This document shows positions 1 through 10,103 of a stretch of DNA of 64,000 bases, one piece after another. Source of the DNA: Parastagonospora avenae f. sp. tritici 18332-5 (Eukaryota; Ascomycota; Dothideomycetes; Pleosporales; Phaeosphaeriaceae); assembly GCA_022559985.1 (NCBI GenBank), contig JAFJTR010000019.1, positions 124,001 through 188,000 of the forward strand. The letters are read 5' to 3'. Below the pieces are notes generated by a model, which had not been told where the DNA came from, ran no database searches, and saw nothing but the letters and a program-made list of their open reading frames with translations. The stretch's first letter is position 1. Every line of letters begins with the position of its first letter. Made by a program: the position numbers and the translations under genes.

Positions 1-445
1 ACCGCGAAACGAGAGTCAAGTCGAGGTTGAAAACGTCCATCAGCCACTCAACGGCAGCGGCGGACTTGTAGGTAAGGACCTTAATGAGGTCTGGTCGCGC
101 CTTGTCTCGCGCTGACTTGAGTGTGTCATCGTAAAACTGCTTGACGCTGTCGCCAATCTTGTGGTCAACTTGCGTCCTTGTCAGGGCACCGTTAATTCCG
201 GATGTGGCCTTGGTGGAGTTGCCTCCCATGAAGTCTGTCGCATGTTAGCATCGCAGCATTTCAACAGCGGAAGACGAAAGACATACTGTTCTTGTCGAGG
301 AGAACGACATTGCCTCCAGCCAAGTAAATGGTGTGGGCAGCGCTCAAGCCGGACACTGTCGACGACGTTAGCAACGCGCAAGACGGCGCATGATCCGACG
401 GTGCTACTTACAGCCAGCGCCAACGACAATAACGTTCTGCGGCAT
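1..445 (-). CDS. Soluble fumarate reductase (FRDS/OSM1 type), 5' part only
   Basis: This is the N-terminal part of a flavoprotein fumarate reductase, an FAD enzyme that reduces fumarate to succinate and helps reoxidise FADH2 under low oxygen. The first residues hold the dinucleotide-binding motif GAGLSGLSAAH, then VVLLDKN, then FMGGNSTKATSGINGA, the family-specific FAD/active-site segment. I read three exons: 445-412, 355-287 and 234-1, with introns 356-411 and 235-286 that have GTAAGT/GTATGT donors and CAG acceptors. The joins rebuild the conserved text without a gap. The start is the first ATG directly before the Rossmann motif, so no long targeting leader is visible. The gene runs off the left edge of the window. 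Confidence in the family is high; cellular location is not determined. Confidence 0.88.
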
Positions 446-1602
446 GATGATGGATGCAAATGTGAAGAATGAGGGTAAGGGATGAGTCTAGTGAGCGCAG
501 ATTCCGGAGCAAAGGTGCGGAGATCTGGAGTCTTTGTATGAAGACGATGGATCGCTGGTGGACTTCAGCTAGTTCGAGTGAATGCCTCGGCAAGAATATG
601 CGCTAACGTCCAAAGCAACGTTCGTGCTTTCGGCCAATGATATCTAGTCAGTTTGACAGCCGACTTGGGTTCTGCCTCAGATCCTGTGATGCACCGGCTT
701 TCTTATGCGTTTTGCGCAGAAAGCCCGTTGCATGTGAAGACGCTGAGCCCGGTCGCTACCACATGACAATGAATGCGCGGGTCATGACTGGGGCGCCGCG
801 CTCACCGAAACCTGGGGCAAGTCACGCGTGCGGCGTGGGACTGCCTCTGGCATGTGAAGATCTGGAGTGCACCATATTAGTGCATCAAGCTTACGCCTCA
901 CCGTTACTGCAATCCTTGATCAGCTCTTGAATCTCATAGACACTGCATTTCGCTTCCAATCTGACAATCTCTGCATCGTTCACATCATCACTGCTCACTA
1001 TGGCAAGTTTCCCCGAGCCATGGTCAAATGCCGCGGCCTTTGCGTGGAAATACTCAGCCAGGCACGAGCGCAACGGTTAGCGGGTGGAATTGCCTCGTAC
1101 GACCGCTTCGTTGTCAATGAATCTCAAAGCACTTGCAACATCCTTCATTCGCAAGAAGATTTGAAGCAATCTAGGATATGAGATCAAACAAGAAATGCCA
1201 ATGTCGGGATATCTTGATGCAGGAACAGTGGACAGGTTGATGGGAGTTCGGTTCAATTGCTACCGTACCCCAGATTCCTGGCCGGACAAACCTCACCCGA
1301 GCCGCAGTGCGCGCACCTTCATTCGAGTCTCTTCTCGGAGAGCCTCCATCAATTGCACTCATCACGTCTCACATCAGTTGATAACATGTATTCTCCAACA
1401 TATTCTACCTTCTCAACTACCGGTACACTACACTAGAGCCCGCCGATCACCCCCACCGTTCATGGGGCCCAGGCCGGATATCACAGGAAGCAGTCCAAGA
1501 TGCTTGCAACGGAGAGAAGTCCGTTCAAGCCATGCTCCACTGTCCTGGAGACCCTGCGTTTACCGCTTGCATAAGCTCCGAGTCGAGAGCCTGACACGTG
1601 CT
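446..1602. other. Intergenic region, no supported gene
   Basis: This stretch lies between the start of the fumarate reductase gene and the stop of the copper transporter gene. Open frames are present on both strands, the longest being 225 codons from 1195. None shows domain-like composition, splice structure or a recognisable motif. It probably holds the fumarate reductase promoter on the left and the 3' UTR of the transporter on the right. Confidence 0.6.
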
Positions 1603-2417
1603 TCAATGGCAAGCAACCGACTTTGTCGACGAAGACCCGCTGAACATGAGATATCCGACGAAAGCACCTACAGCAACAGCCAGCATGATCCAGCCATTGT
1701 ATGTCATGAAAAGCAACCTAGTGATATCAGTCCTGCTCCTCTCCAGTTGCACGCTTTCTCCGACTTACATGATGAAGAACGAGTAAAACACCTGCACCGC
1801 GTAGAATATGCCCTTGACAATCTTGGTCTGCTGTTCCGAGGTGCGGCCAACACTTCGTCCTGGTCCAAGTAATGAGCTCGATTCGTTTTCGTCGTCTTGG
1901 ATTCGCTGCACTCAGCTGGTGTTGCTTCAAATGAAGATGTTGAGGTCAAGGAAACCACAGTCACTCCACACCCATGCCATGTACCGCCTACAGTATCGGA
2001 ACAAGCAAGCGCTCCAGCAGGATTGCAATGCATAGCACCAACGCCACTCTCTCAACCACATAAGAAATATCCGCACTCACCTCTCAAATCATCCCCACCC
2101 CTCCTCTCCCCTCCCCTCGCCGCATAAGCCTCATACCGTCTCGACGCCTCCCGAACCGCCTCGTATCCCGCCGTAAGCAGCACAATCGCCAGCAGCGACA
2201 CGATAAGCGATCCAGTCCCGGTAATGCGCCAGCCGCGGAATACGATGCACAGGTCGGTCGTGTCCCAGGTGAACAGCATCTGTTCAGGTCTGTAGTCAGC
2301 ATCGCGCGTTGGAGAGTAAGCACTGGGGTGTCGTACATTCATGTTGCACTTTGCGCCGTGGTCCATGCCGGGCATGCCGTGGTCCATGTGGCCGTGATCC
2401 ATGTGTGAGTGATCCAT
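1603..2417 (-). CDS. Ctr-family high-affinity copper transporter
   Basis: This is a three-helix Cu(I) transporter of the Ctr family, expected in the plasma or vacuolar membrane. The N-terminus is a Met/His-rich copper-binding stretch (MDHSHMDHGHMDHG, then MPGMDHG). Next comes KCNMNMLFTWDT leading into the first conserved segment. The first helix follows as LIVSLLAIVLL, and the last two helices lie in FYAVQVFYSFFIM and LLFMTYNGWIMLAVAVGAF, which contains the Ctr MxxxM-like and small-residue packing motifs. I read exons 2417-2337, 2279-2081, 1895-1769 and 1717-1603, summing to 174 codons (173 aa), a usual Ctr length. The acceptor at 1896 ends in AAG; it is chosen because it is the one that keeps phase, so that junction is the least certain. 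The first intron is 57 bp and stop-free. Confidence 0.85.
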
Positions 2418-2662
2418 CGTGTCGTATCTATAGCAAAGCCGTGAGTGAGTGCGTGGAGAGGGAAAGAGGGAAAGAGTGAAAGTAGACGTCGGCGCAACTT
2501 GCGACACGGAGCTGGTGTATCACGCGTCGCACTAGCGCGTGGTGGGGAGCTATGTATGCTTATCCCCGCGCCGCGGTCTGAATGTCCGGTGGTGACGCCT
2601 CTTATTGCTGACATCTTGACATTTAACGGTTCTTGCAGTCAGATACGCTCACACAACCTGCC
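2418..2662. promoter_or_regulatory. Shared divergent promoter, CTR / 3-HAO
   Basis: Only 245 bp separates the start codons of the copper transporter (leftward) and the 3-hydroxyanthranilate dioxygenase gene (rightward), so both promoters and 5' UTRs must lie here. I did not recognise a convincing TATA box or a known copper-response element. Confidence 0.55.
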
Positions 2663-3385
2663 ATGGCGTCTGTTTTTCGTTCAACGCGATTATTCGCGCA
2701 GGTATCTCACAATGCGCCGCAAATTTGGAGGAGCCCACGAGCTTCGTTATCGTCGCGGTACTTTTCGCAAAGCTCACGATGCGGATTGATTGGCGCGCCG
2801 TTGAATATTCCGAAATGGTATGTCCATACTTCCCCCCAAAGTTAAGATGTATGAATAATTGTATGCTAATCTTTCTACTCCAGGGTGTCCGAAAACTCTC
2901 ACATGCTCAAACCGCCCATCAACAACTACTGTGTGTACAACGACAATGTAACCGTCATGATTGTCGGCGGCCCCAACGAACGTACAGATTACCACATCAA
3001 TGAGACGCCTGAGTGGTTCTACCAACATAAAGGTTCTATGCTGCTTAAGATCGTCGATCAATCCCGCCCGGCTGCCGAGCAGTTCCGCGACATACACATC
3101 CACGAAGGTGACATGTTCTTGCTGCCGCCAAATACGCCGCACAATCCCGTAAGATATAAGGATACAGTGGGAGTAGTATTGGAACAGAAGCGGCCCGAAG
3201 GAAGTCTAGATCGGCTGCGGTGGTACTGTCAGAGCTGTGGCGAGAAAGTGCACGAGGCAAGCTTTCACTGTACAGATTTAGGGACGCAGATCAAGGAAGC
3301 AGTGAACGGTTTCAAAGCCGACATGGAAGCGCGAAAGTGCAGCAATTGCGGGACGATATGCGACACGGCGCCAGCGAAAGCATGA
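2663..3385 (+). CDS. BNA1: 3-hydroxyanthranilate 3,4-dioxygenase (kynurenine pathway)
   Basis: This enzyme opens the ring of 3-hydroxyanthranilate with Fe(II) and O2 in de novo NAD synthesis from tryptophan. Family marks are GAPLNIPKW, PPINNYCVY, the cupin ligands in TDYHIN and TPEWFYQHKGSM, and PPNTPHNPVR. A C-terminal pair of CxxC sites (CQSCG, CSNCG) forms the rubredoxin-like metal site. The exons are 2663-2817 and 2884-3385 with a 66 bp intron, giving 218 aa. The usual fungal protein begins almost at LNIPKW. Here about 40 extra residues precede it: Arg/Ser-rich, no acidic residue, resembling a mitochondrial presequence. No in-frame ATG lies between 2663 and the conserved domain, so the extension is needed to start translation unless an unseen 5' exon exists. 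Confidence 0.93.
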
Positions 3386-3447
3386 TGCGGAAGAGAAGAT
3401 TGTAGATAGCGTGTGTATAGTATATAGAACGAAGCGACGAACAGGAC

Positions 3448-5601
3448 TTATAGACCCTTCCACATGATCTTGGAGACGTGGTCTGTCTTCTTCCTGCTGG
3501 GCTTGAGGAGGCCCAGGAATTTCAGCTCGGCGAGAGCGCGTTGGAAGAGAGCCCTAGAATGGTCAGCACTTTGAGCAGGTTGACTTTGCATCACGACACT
3601 TACATTGTCTTCGACTCATCATCTTCATCGCCAGTTCCAGCAATCGCGTTAAAGGCCTGCCACAAGTCACTCACGTTCATAAGTGCTCCAGACTCAAGGT
3701 ACATCTGGTACACGATAGCAGTGGCAGGCTGCGTAGCTGATAGCGCAGCCTCGTTTCCTTCGACTCCGCTGCAGCATTCGCATCCAAGATAGTCGTGCGG
3801 TGACGCCAGTGCGCGCTCAATGGCAAAACGCGGCTTTGGTTGGAAAACCTCTGTATGCGGAGATTTGAGGTCGTAGATCAATATCTCCGATAGGAACAGT
3901 GTCTGCGGGTCGATGAACGCAGACGCGAAGTAAGCATCGAGTTCGTCGTGGAAGCGACCGACCAAGTCCGAATATGCCTTGTCTTGCTCCGAAAGGGCCG
4001 CCTTGTGCTTGCTAAGTAGGACCTTCTGGGCGACGACTGTGGTCCTGAGACTGTCGTTACGGACGTCATGCTGTGTACGGAGGGGAGTGGAGACGTCGTT
4101 CTTCTCGACCAAGCTTTTGAGCTCTTTTTGAAAAGGACTCAATTCTATCGAGAAGTACTCTCCCTCGAAGCTTGTCATCGCTGCAAGCAATTCAACAAAT
4201 TTGTCTGACGAGATCTTCTTGACAGATAGCATCGTTTCACGCAGGAGAGGTGAGCCTGCCATGTCTCCAGATGCCGCGCGTGTCCAGATAGACGAGAGCC
4301 GAACGCTCGGAGACATCTGAAGTGCAGCACGAATGCCAGACAGTACTTGGGAGGCGTGGCTCAGTGTTGATAAGGCGTGTGAGCCATTCCGTAAGCACCG
4401 GGCGATTTTGAGGAACAGGTTCTCATCTGTTTCAAGCAATGCGCGTACTTCGAGTGCCTTTCCATTCTCAAGCTTGTCTTCGATCATCCTTCGGAAAGAC
4501 GGCAAATTGCGCACAGCTTCAAAGGCATCTGCAGGAAAATCGCGGAGCGCCATGTCTCTGCGAAAGAAGATGCTGGGATAGCAGACGTAGAAGTGCGACA
4601 TGTAAGCGTATTTGAGGCCGTCGCAGAAATCTTGCACATTCTGAACATGGTCTTTCTGGCGGTCCAGCATGCGGCGACAGACCGTGGGTCCGATGTGCAA
4701 GCGAACATCTGTGCTAGCGACTGTTGCTTTGAAAAGCTCCTCGATGATCTCGTCAGATTGCGTGACGTCAAACTTCTCACCCTCAAGATAGCGCATAGAC
4801 TTGCCAGAAAGGCGGTCTTCGAAGCTCTCAGCTGAGGTTGCAATGCCGAACAGCAGGACGAAGGGCAGGCGGTCAAGCCACGAGCTATATGTATTAATAC
4901 GAATTACGATGGAGGACTTCAATGACTCACTGGAAAAGATCGACCATATCAGCAAGAAGGCCAGCATCGAAAGCTTCGCTATCCTGAAGCGCAACAACGA
5001 TGCTTGAGACACGGTTCTTCTTGCGCCATTCTTGAACATGACCAAGATCGTAATTCAGCAGCTTCGGTCCATGTCTCGATGATGTTGCAGGCCGATCCAT
5101 ATCATCTTCATCATCGTCTTCTACGTGAGAAGTTACCTTCTTGATAAGGTTCTTCAGCAAGGTCTTGAGGTTGGGGCTTTCTGCTGAAGTCAACACAACA
5201 TATGTGCTGTCCGTGTCGTTCTTGATTCTCTGGCCGAGACGTTTGAAGAAAGGTCCATGGGATGCAATACTCGGTCCTGCAATGATCAGGCCAGTGGGGA
5301 TGGCGAATTTTGTCTCGTCAGGAGATGTACTAGCAGCTAAGATGAAATTCACAATATTCTGTTGGACTGCGCTGTCTGCAGATTCCAGAGTGTTCTAGTC
5401 GTGTCAGATACTTCTGGATTCATGATTCGTGTTTAATTGACTTACGGCAATGCGCTCTTCTTGCTGCGACCACACATCGCGATACGTTTGAAGACGCACA
5501 GGCAATTGCGCGTGAGGATCATATTTGCTTGTCCGCTGTCGTTTCGACGCTCGCTTCTCTGTCTGCGGAGGTTCGTAGATGTAGCATCGCTGATGTTCCA
5601 T
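3448..5601 (-). CDS. ORC3: Origin recognition complex subunit 3
   Basis: ORC3 is a subunit of the six-protein complex that marks replication origins and loads MCM helicase. The N-terminus MEHQRCYIYEPP and the segment GLIIAGPSIASHGPFFKRL are followed by LPFVLLFGIATSAESFEDRL, typical of the ORC3 AAA-like core. The C-terminus ends in KIMWKGL, the usual winged-helix tail of the family. Exons are 5601-5446, 5394-4931, 4884-3604 and 3553-3448, summing to 669 codons (668 aa), close to the usual length. Introns are 46-51 bp. The Met at 5601 is preferred because family members start just before CYIY; an in-frame ATG at 5718 would add 39 residues. The gene is convergent with the dioxygenase, leaving 62 bp between stop codons. 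Confidence 0.94.
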
Positions 5602-6427
5602 ATTTTGATTGGCGAGTGATAAGTCGGGGAGGCTTCGTAAAGTGTGGATTGACGTATTAGGGGTGGGAAGTTCCACGCGCCTCAACGTCGCGAAAGCACG
5701 TGCCGCAGCACTTCCCACCTCACCAGGCCCCAGGAAAATTCCTGTCTGCCTTCACTAAACGAGATAGGTGGAGAGGTAGCCTAGATACATCTAAAGCATT
5801 TAGTAGAGCTAGACAAGTTATCTTGCAGTACTAAATATACATAGGCTTCTTTGTAAACTTATTAACTGCGCTCCTAGAGTGTCGGATTATGCGTACCAGC
5901 AGGTACGTTGGCCGCCTAATGATGCCAACAGCCGACTCGATCCTACTTCGGCCGCACTCGCATCAGATCATATACACCTCCATAGCACCCTCAGGTAGGG
6001 GGATAGATCAATCGAATACAATGCTTGTATAGTTATTTCACTTTCAGCACTAGTGCTACAAGGCCTACCAACATAGAGACTATTAGATCACTTCGTGCAT
6101 ATATAGAGCGGACACGAATTTTGCTGGATCCTGGTAACCTGAGAAGTTCTAGTCACAGTTTGTAACAACAGATAAAGTAGTGTACGAGGTTATCGCAAAA
6201 GATCATTATCATATTCAAAGCATTAGAGTATTATTCAGGCTATCTATAGATGATGTTCTAGAGATTGGTTAGTAGGCTAAATCGCAAGCCTTCGTATCAG
6301 GTGTATTGATTTTGATAGCATTGCAAGTGATTGAGCTTTTTGAGTACCTTCGAGATCTAAGATCGGCTGTAGCAAAGTCGCGCAATAGACTTAAGAAGAC
6401 GCCAGGGTCCCTTACGTGGCTAGTGTC
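5602..6427. other. Intergenic, A/T-rich and CTAG/TATA-rich
   Basis: This holds the ORC3 promoter at its left end. From about 5760 to 6400 the DNA becomes visibly richer in A/T, with many TA and CTAG words, and has no open frame of note. The composition differs from the flanking genes and would fit a decayed, possibly RIP-mutated, mobile-element remnant. I could not recognise any element. Confidence 0.4.
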
Positions 6428-7413
6428 TCAGTCGTGCTCATCCTCAGTCACGCCAGGACAACCATCCATCTCTGCGTCGGGATACTGGTACCCGCAATAT
6501 AAGCAGTAATGGAACTTATCTCGGAGGAATGTGAGAAGCCTTTCGAGTCGCTCTTCGACTGGCAAAGCCTCAAACTCTGCAAGCTCTGGGTCCTCATCCT
6601 CGAGATCGTTCTCAAGTGATGTGTAGAAGGGCGCAAGATCACGACCCTGTGCAATCTTCGCGTCATCGCCTTCATCGTCTTCTTCCGGAGCCAGAGTGGG
6701 TAGTCGCGAAGCAATGCTGTTGTCCAGCTCCCGGCGCTGCTGCTTCTCATGCATGATTGTTGCTCTCCTTCGAGCGCGACTACGCCATAGAAGGTTCACG
6801 TCCTTTACTGGCTTCTCAACCGGTTGGGGTGTACCTTTATCCTCAGCTTCCTTCTCAGTGAGTCGCTCAGCAGTCCTCTGCGCACTGTCGAGGTCCCTCT
6901 CCACTTTCTTCTGCTTTGCCTCTATTCGCCTACTCTCGAGATAGTCGCCCTCCTCCTCCTTGGAGCGCTTCGCTTCTCGGTCTGCCTGCTCCCACTGTTC
7001 TCTGAACTTGCGCTTCTTCTCAGACTCGAGACCGATACCGCTTCTATCGCCCTTGATGTCGACTGATATAGGAACTTTGCGAGCGTTTTCGGATTTGCCG
7101 AGAGTATCGCCCTGCTTGAAGCCAAACTTAGCCATCATCTTGAACCCCTTGTTGGATTCGGGCAGGGCTGTGGCTAACGCGGCTTCGCGTGCTGCCTCTG
7201 CGTCTGCCTCGCGCTCGGCTTTCGTCTTTTGTCGTGCTCTAGCTTCGCCCTATATGTGTTTGTTAGCTAAAGAACAATCTTTGAGGTGGCTGCGGAACCC
7301 ACCTCTTTGCGCTTCCGCGCGGCGCGCTGGAGGGAGGTTTCGTACTTTGGGCCTTTGGGCGCATCCTCGAACGTCATGTTCATGTAGTCATCTTCCTCAT
7401 CAGATTGCGCCAT
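6428..7413 (-). CDS. G-patch domain protein, GPATCH11-like
   Basis: This is a nuclear G-patch protein of the GPATCH11/DUF4187 family, probably a cofactor of a DEAH RNA helicase. The G-patch lies around residues 60-105 (GFKMMAKFGFKQGDTLGK...GIG), followed by a highly charged coiled-coil stretch (about 105-180) with many Arg/Lys/Glu residues. The C-terminus carries the DUF4187 signature, with RLLTFLRDKFHYCLYCGYQY and a second Cys in GCPGV. Exons are 7413-7303 and 7249-6428 with a 53 bp intron, giving 310 aa. The start chosen gives the acidic N-terminus MAQSDEEDDYMNMTFED, which is conserved in the family. Confidence 0.88.
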
Positions 7414-8941
7414 AGCGTTGATGTGCGGGGTGGTGGGGTGGAATTTTGAGCGTCGAGAATCTCATGAAACTTTGTCTCTCCAGACTTTTGCAGTGCTCCA
7501 CACATCAAGCATTCTCTTGGCGCATGCTCCCGTAGATCGCCGCTTGGGGATTTCTCCACGATCTTTTCCCGACCACGAGCCATTTCGACCTTCACTCACC
7601 TTTACGTGCGTACATTCGGAACTATCGCGGCCATGTTGTGGAAAGCCAGCATGGTTTCAAACAGGCAGCGTGGAGCCACGATCGCCTAGTCTGTTAAAGT
7701 GGGCTCCTCACACGCACCATACCAGACCCACCTTGTCAGCATGTCACCATCAAGTGTGTTTGGGTTGTGGACCAGGACGCGGATCTCGTAGGCCGAGCGT
7801 GTCATTTAAATTTGCAGGTGACAGTTTTTCAAAGTGAACCCGGAGTTCGCGATTTCAACATGCGTTACAAGTCTGATCACGCGACAATGACCCGGTAACT
7901 CCTGTGTATGCTTTCCTACGCCATGACAACAGCCAATTTCGCCAGAGCAGGTTCGATCCCTCAAACGCCTGGCCCGTATAGGATGCTGATCAGCTACAAT
8001 GCTCGGACATTCACATGAAATTGCAGCTTCGACGATCCCGTTTACATCGCCGCAGTCATCTAAGTATTTCATCCGCTCCTAGAAGCGGTGCTGCCGAGTC
8101 ACGAGGAAAGCACCATCTCCATTCAGATCCAAGACCGATGCGCGGTGCAGGGCATTGGCTACAAAAGGGTCGGGGCAATTCACACCAAGCCACATGTGGT
8201 CAGCCTGCATCGTAGCTCCCGCCTGGGTCCGGCGCAACGACCGGGTAGTCATGCCGACCCTGAGCCTCTCATCTCTTTCACTACCGATTTTGCCAATCAT
8301 TTGTGGTGGCATCACACGCGCAAAGCGGTGTAGCAATTGAAACAAAGAACAGTACACAGATCGTTTAGCAGGGGTCCCTAGTGCGCAGCCTGTACTATAT
8401 CCGCGAAGCTATTCTCTGCATCGCCCATATACTGTCGCATTGAAGAAAATCAATATGAAGCATACGCGAATCAGTCGTTCTGTTTTACCAGGACAGCCTC
8501 GGCTTCGCAGTGCTTGTGAAAATGTGGCGACGAGCTCGGACGACTTACCCAAAGGAGCAGCAATTGGTTGGACTATTTTGTCAAAGGGAATATATCCCTG
8601 CTGTTGATCGTATTTTTCACGGAATCCCCTCCAAGGGTTGTACCGGACGAACCGCCTGATCTGAGCTGGCGCAAGTGAACATTGTCTCGATCGGCCAGCC
8701 GTCTCTGAAATCAGTCCCTGAATGACCGTCATAAGATCTTCCCCGCCCGCAGGTCTCCGCATTGTTCTTCTTGGCCTGGGGTAGTCACCTGCGTCCTCAC
8801 CTCTTTCGGTAGCTTGTGAAGAAGCATTCGTGGAACGTTTATTTGCGGTGTATTCCCGACTAGATCGCATTCATATTCGACGTCAGACCTCCTTGATCGA
8901 TTCAATTCTCAATTTTCTCACGGTGCAAACTCTCATACAAC
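7414..8941. other. Intergenic region, no strongly supported gene
   Basis: This carries the promoter of the G-patch gene on the left and that of the DUF3712 gene on the right. A 153-codon leftward frame (8870-8409) contains some protein-like text, but its ATG is only 71 bp from the neighbouring start codon and no family is recognisable. I do not annotate it. Confidence 0.5.
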
Positions 8942-10103
8942 ATGGAAACCAAGACTGAAACCGCTCGTGCCGACGAAGTGTACAGCGCTCCGCGCAAACA
9001 GGGTGGCATAGTCAACAAGCTATATCCTCCTGGTCCGCAACCGGGCGCAAAGGGACGAGTCAAGAATCACTGCAGGAAGTTTTGGTGGTGCGGTATGTCT
9101 GACTTCTTCGGGCGGTGTGACAACTTCGACTAATGTTCAACAGATTGTCTTGTCTTTGCCATCATTGTCTTAATCATCGTACTGCCTATCATCTATGTGG
9201 CCATACCCAACAGAGCACAAGACGAAATCAACAAGTCGACACTGGAGGTCACATCACAAGAAGTGACCAGTCCAACTGAGAATGGTGTTCACTTGAAACT
9301 GGAGTCTGTGATCAGATCCGACAGCAGCTACCACCCTACTATTGACAGCTTCCGTGCCGCTCTATCTCTTGACGGCCAGGACCCATTCATCCACATTCAG
9401 ATCCCCGAAGCAAAGTCAGAAGCCGAGACTCGCGTCTCCGTCGACCAAGATGCAGAGTTCACTTCCCTGGAAGCCTTCACTATGTATACCAAGACTGTAT
9501 TGGGCGCTGAGACATTCAACGTCAATCTCAGAGGCAAGACCAACATCCATCTCAAAGGACTCCCAACAATGGACGTCGACTACAACAAGGTGGTCTCAAT
9601 GAAGGGCAAGTTTGGTTTACCATGACATCAAGACATGACACTAACACACTCATGTAGGCCTCAACAAACTCAAGGGCCTGAACATTACTTCTATCAAACT
9701 CCTCTCCGGCCAATCCGAGCTCCTGCCCGACGGCTCCAACATGGTCGGCGAAGTCTACATCCCCAACCCGTCCGTCATGACCCTCGATCTCGGGAACGTC
9801 ACCATGAACCTCGCCATCGACAGCACAAGCATCGGCACCGCCCTGCTGCCCAACCTCGTCCTCAAACCCGGCGACAACAACGTCCCCATGCAGGCGAAAA
9901 TCCAGCCCCTGGATGTCTTGGGTCTCGTGCAAACCAAGTACAAGAACGCCATCGTCCCGCTGTCCATCACCGGAAACTCGACGATCAGGAACGGCGTCAA
10001 CCTCAAGTACTACGAAGAAGCGCTGAAGAGCAACACGGTCAATGTAGATCTGAACGTCGGACCAGCGCTGAGCACTTTGGGAATAAACATCACGCAAAGC
10101 TAG
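8942..10103 (+). CDS. Single-pass membrane protein, DUF3712 / LEA-like
   Basis: This is a fungal DUF3712 protein, the group that includes vacuolar and plasma-membrane proteins with LEA14/WHy-like beta domains; its exact role is not established. The protein has a short cytosolic N-terminus (about 50 residues), then one transmembrane helix (LVFAIIVLIIVLPIIYVAI), then a long lumenal or extracellular part with repeated beta-sandwich text, for example GEVYIPNPSVMTLDLGNV. Exons are 8942-9092, 9144-9605 and 9658-10103, summing to 353 codons (352 aa). The first intron is canonical. The second uses a GC donor (G|GCAAGT at 9606) with a TAG acceptor; no GT donor in the area keeps the frame. Several Asn-x-Ser/Thr sites fit a glycosylated lumenal domain. 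Confidence 0.85.

Noticed and set aside
1195..1872. 225-codon open frame on the + strand
   Set aside because: It lies antisense to the last exons of the copper transporter at its right end, has no domain-like text, and the transporter exons explain the conserved sequence there.
5602..5718. Upstream in-frame ATG for ORC3 (MGSAAARAF...)
   Set aside because: It would add 39 poorly conserved residues. Family members begin at the Met just before CYIY.
7930..7980. Possible tRNA T-arm (GGTTCGATCCCTC)
   Set aside because: No matching D arm, anticodon stem or acceptor stem could be folded around it.
8409..8870. 153-codon leftward frame with partly protein-like text (FVRYNPWRGFREKYDQQQG)
   Set aside because: No recognisable family. 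The start codon would be only 71 bp from the start of the DUF3712 gene, and the splice site inside it (GTAAGT at its GK) gives no sensible continuation. It remains a weak candidate.
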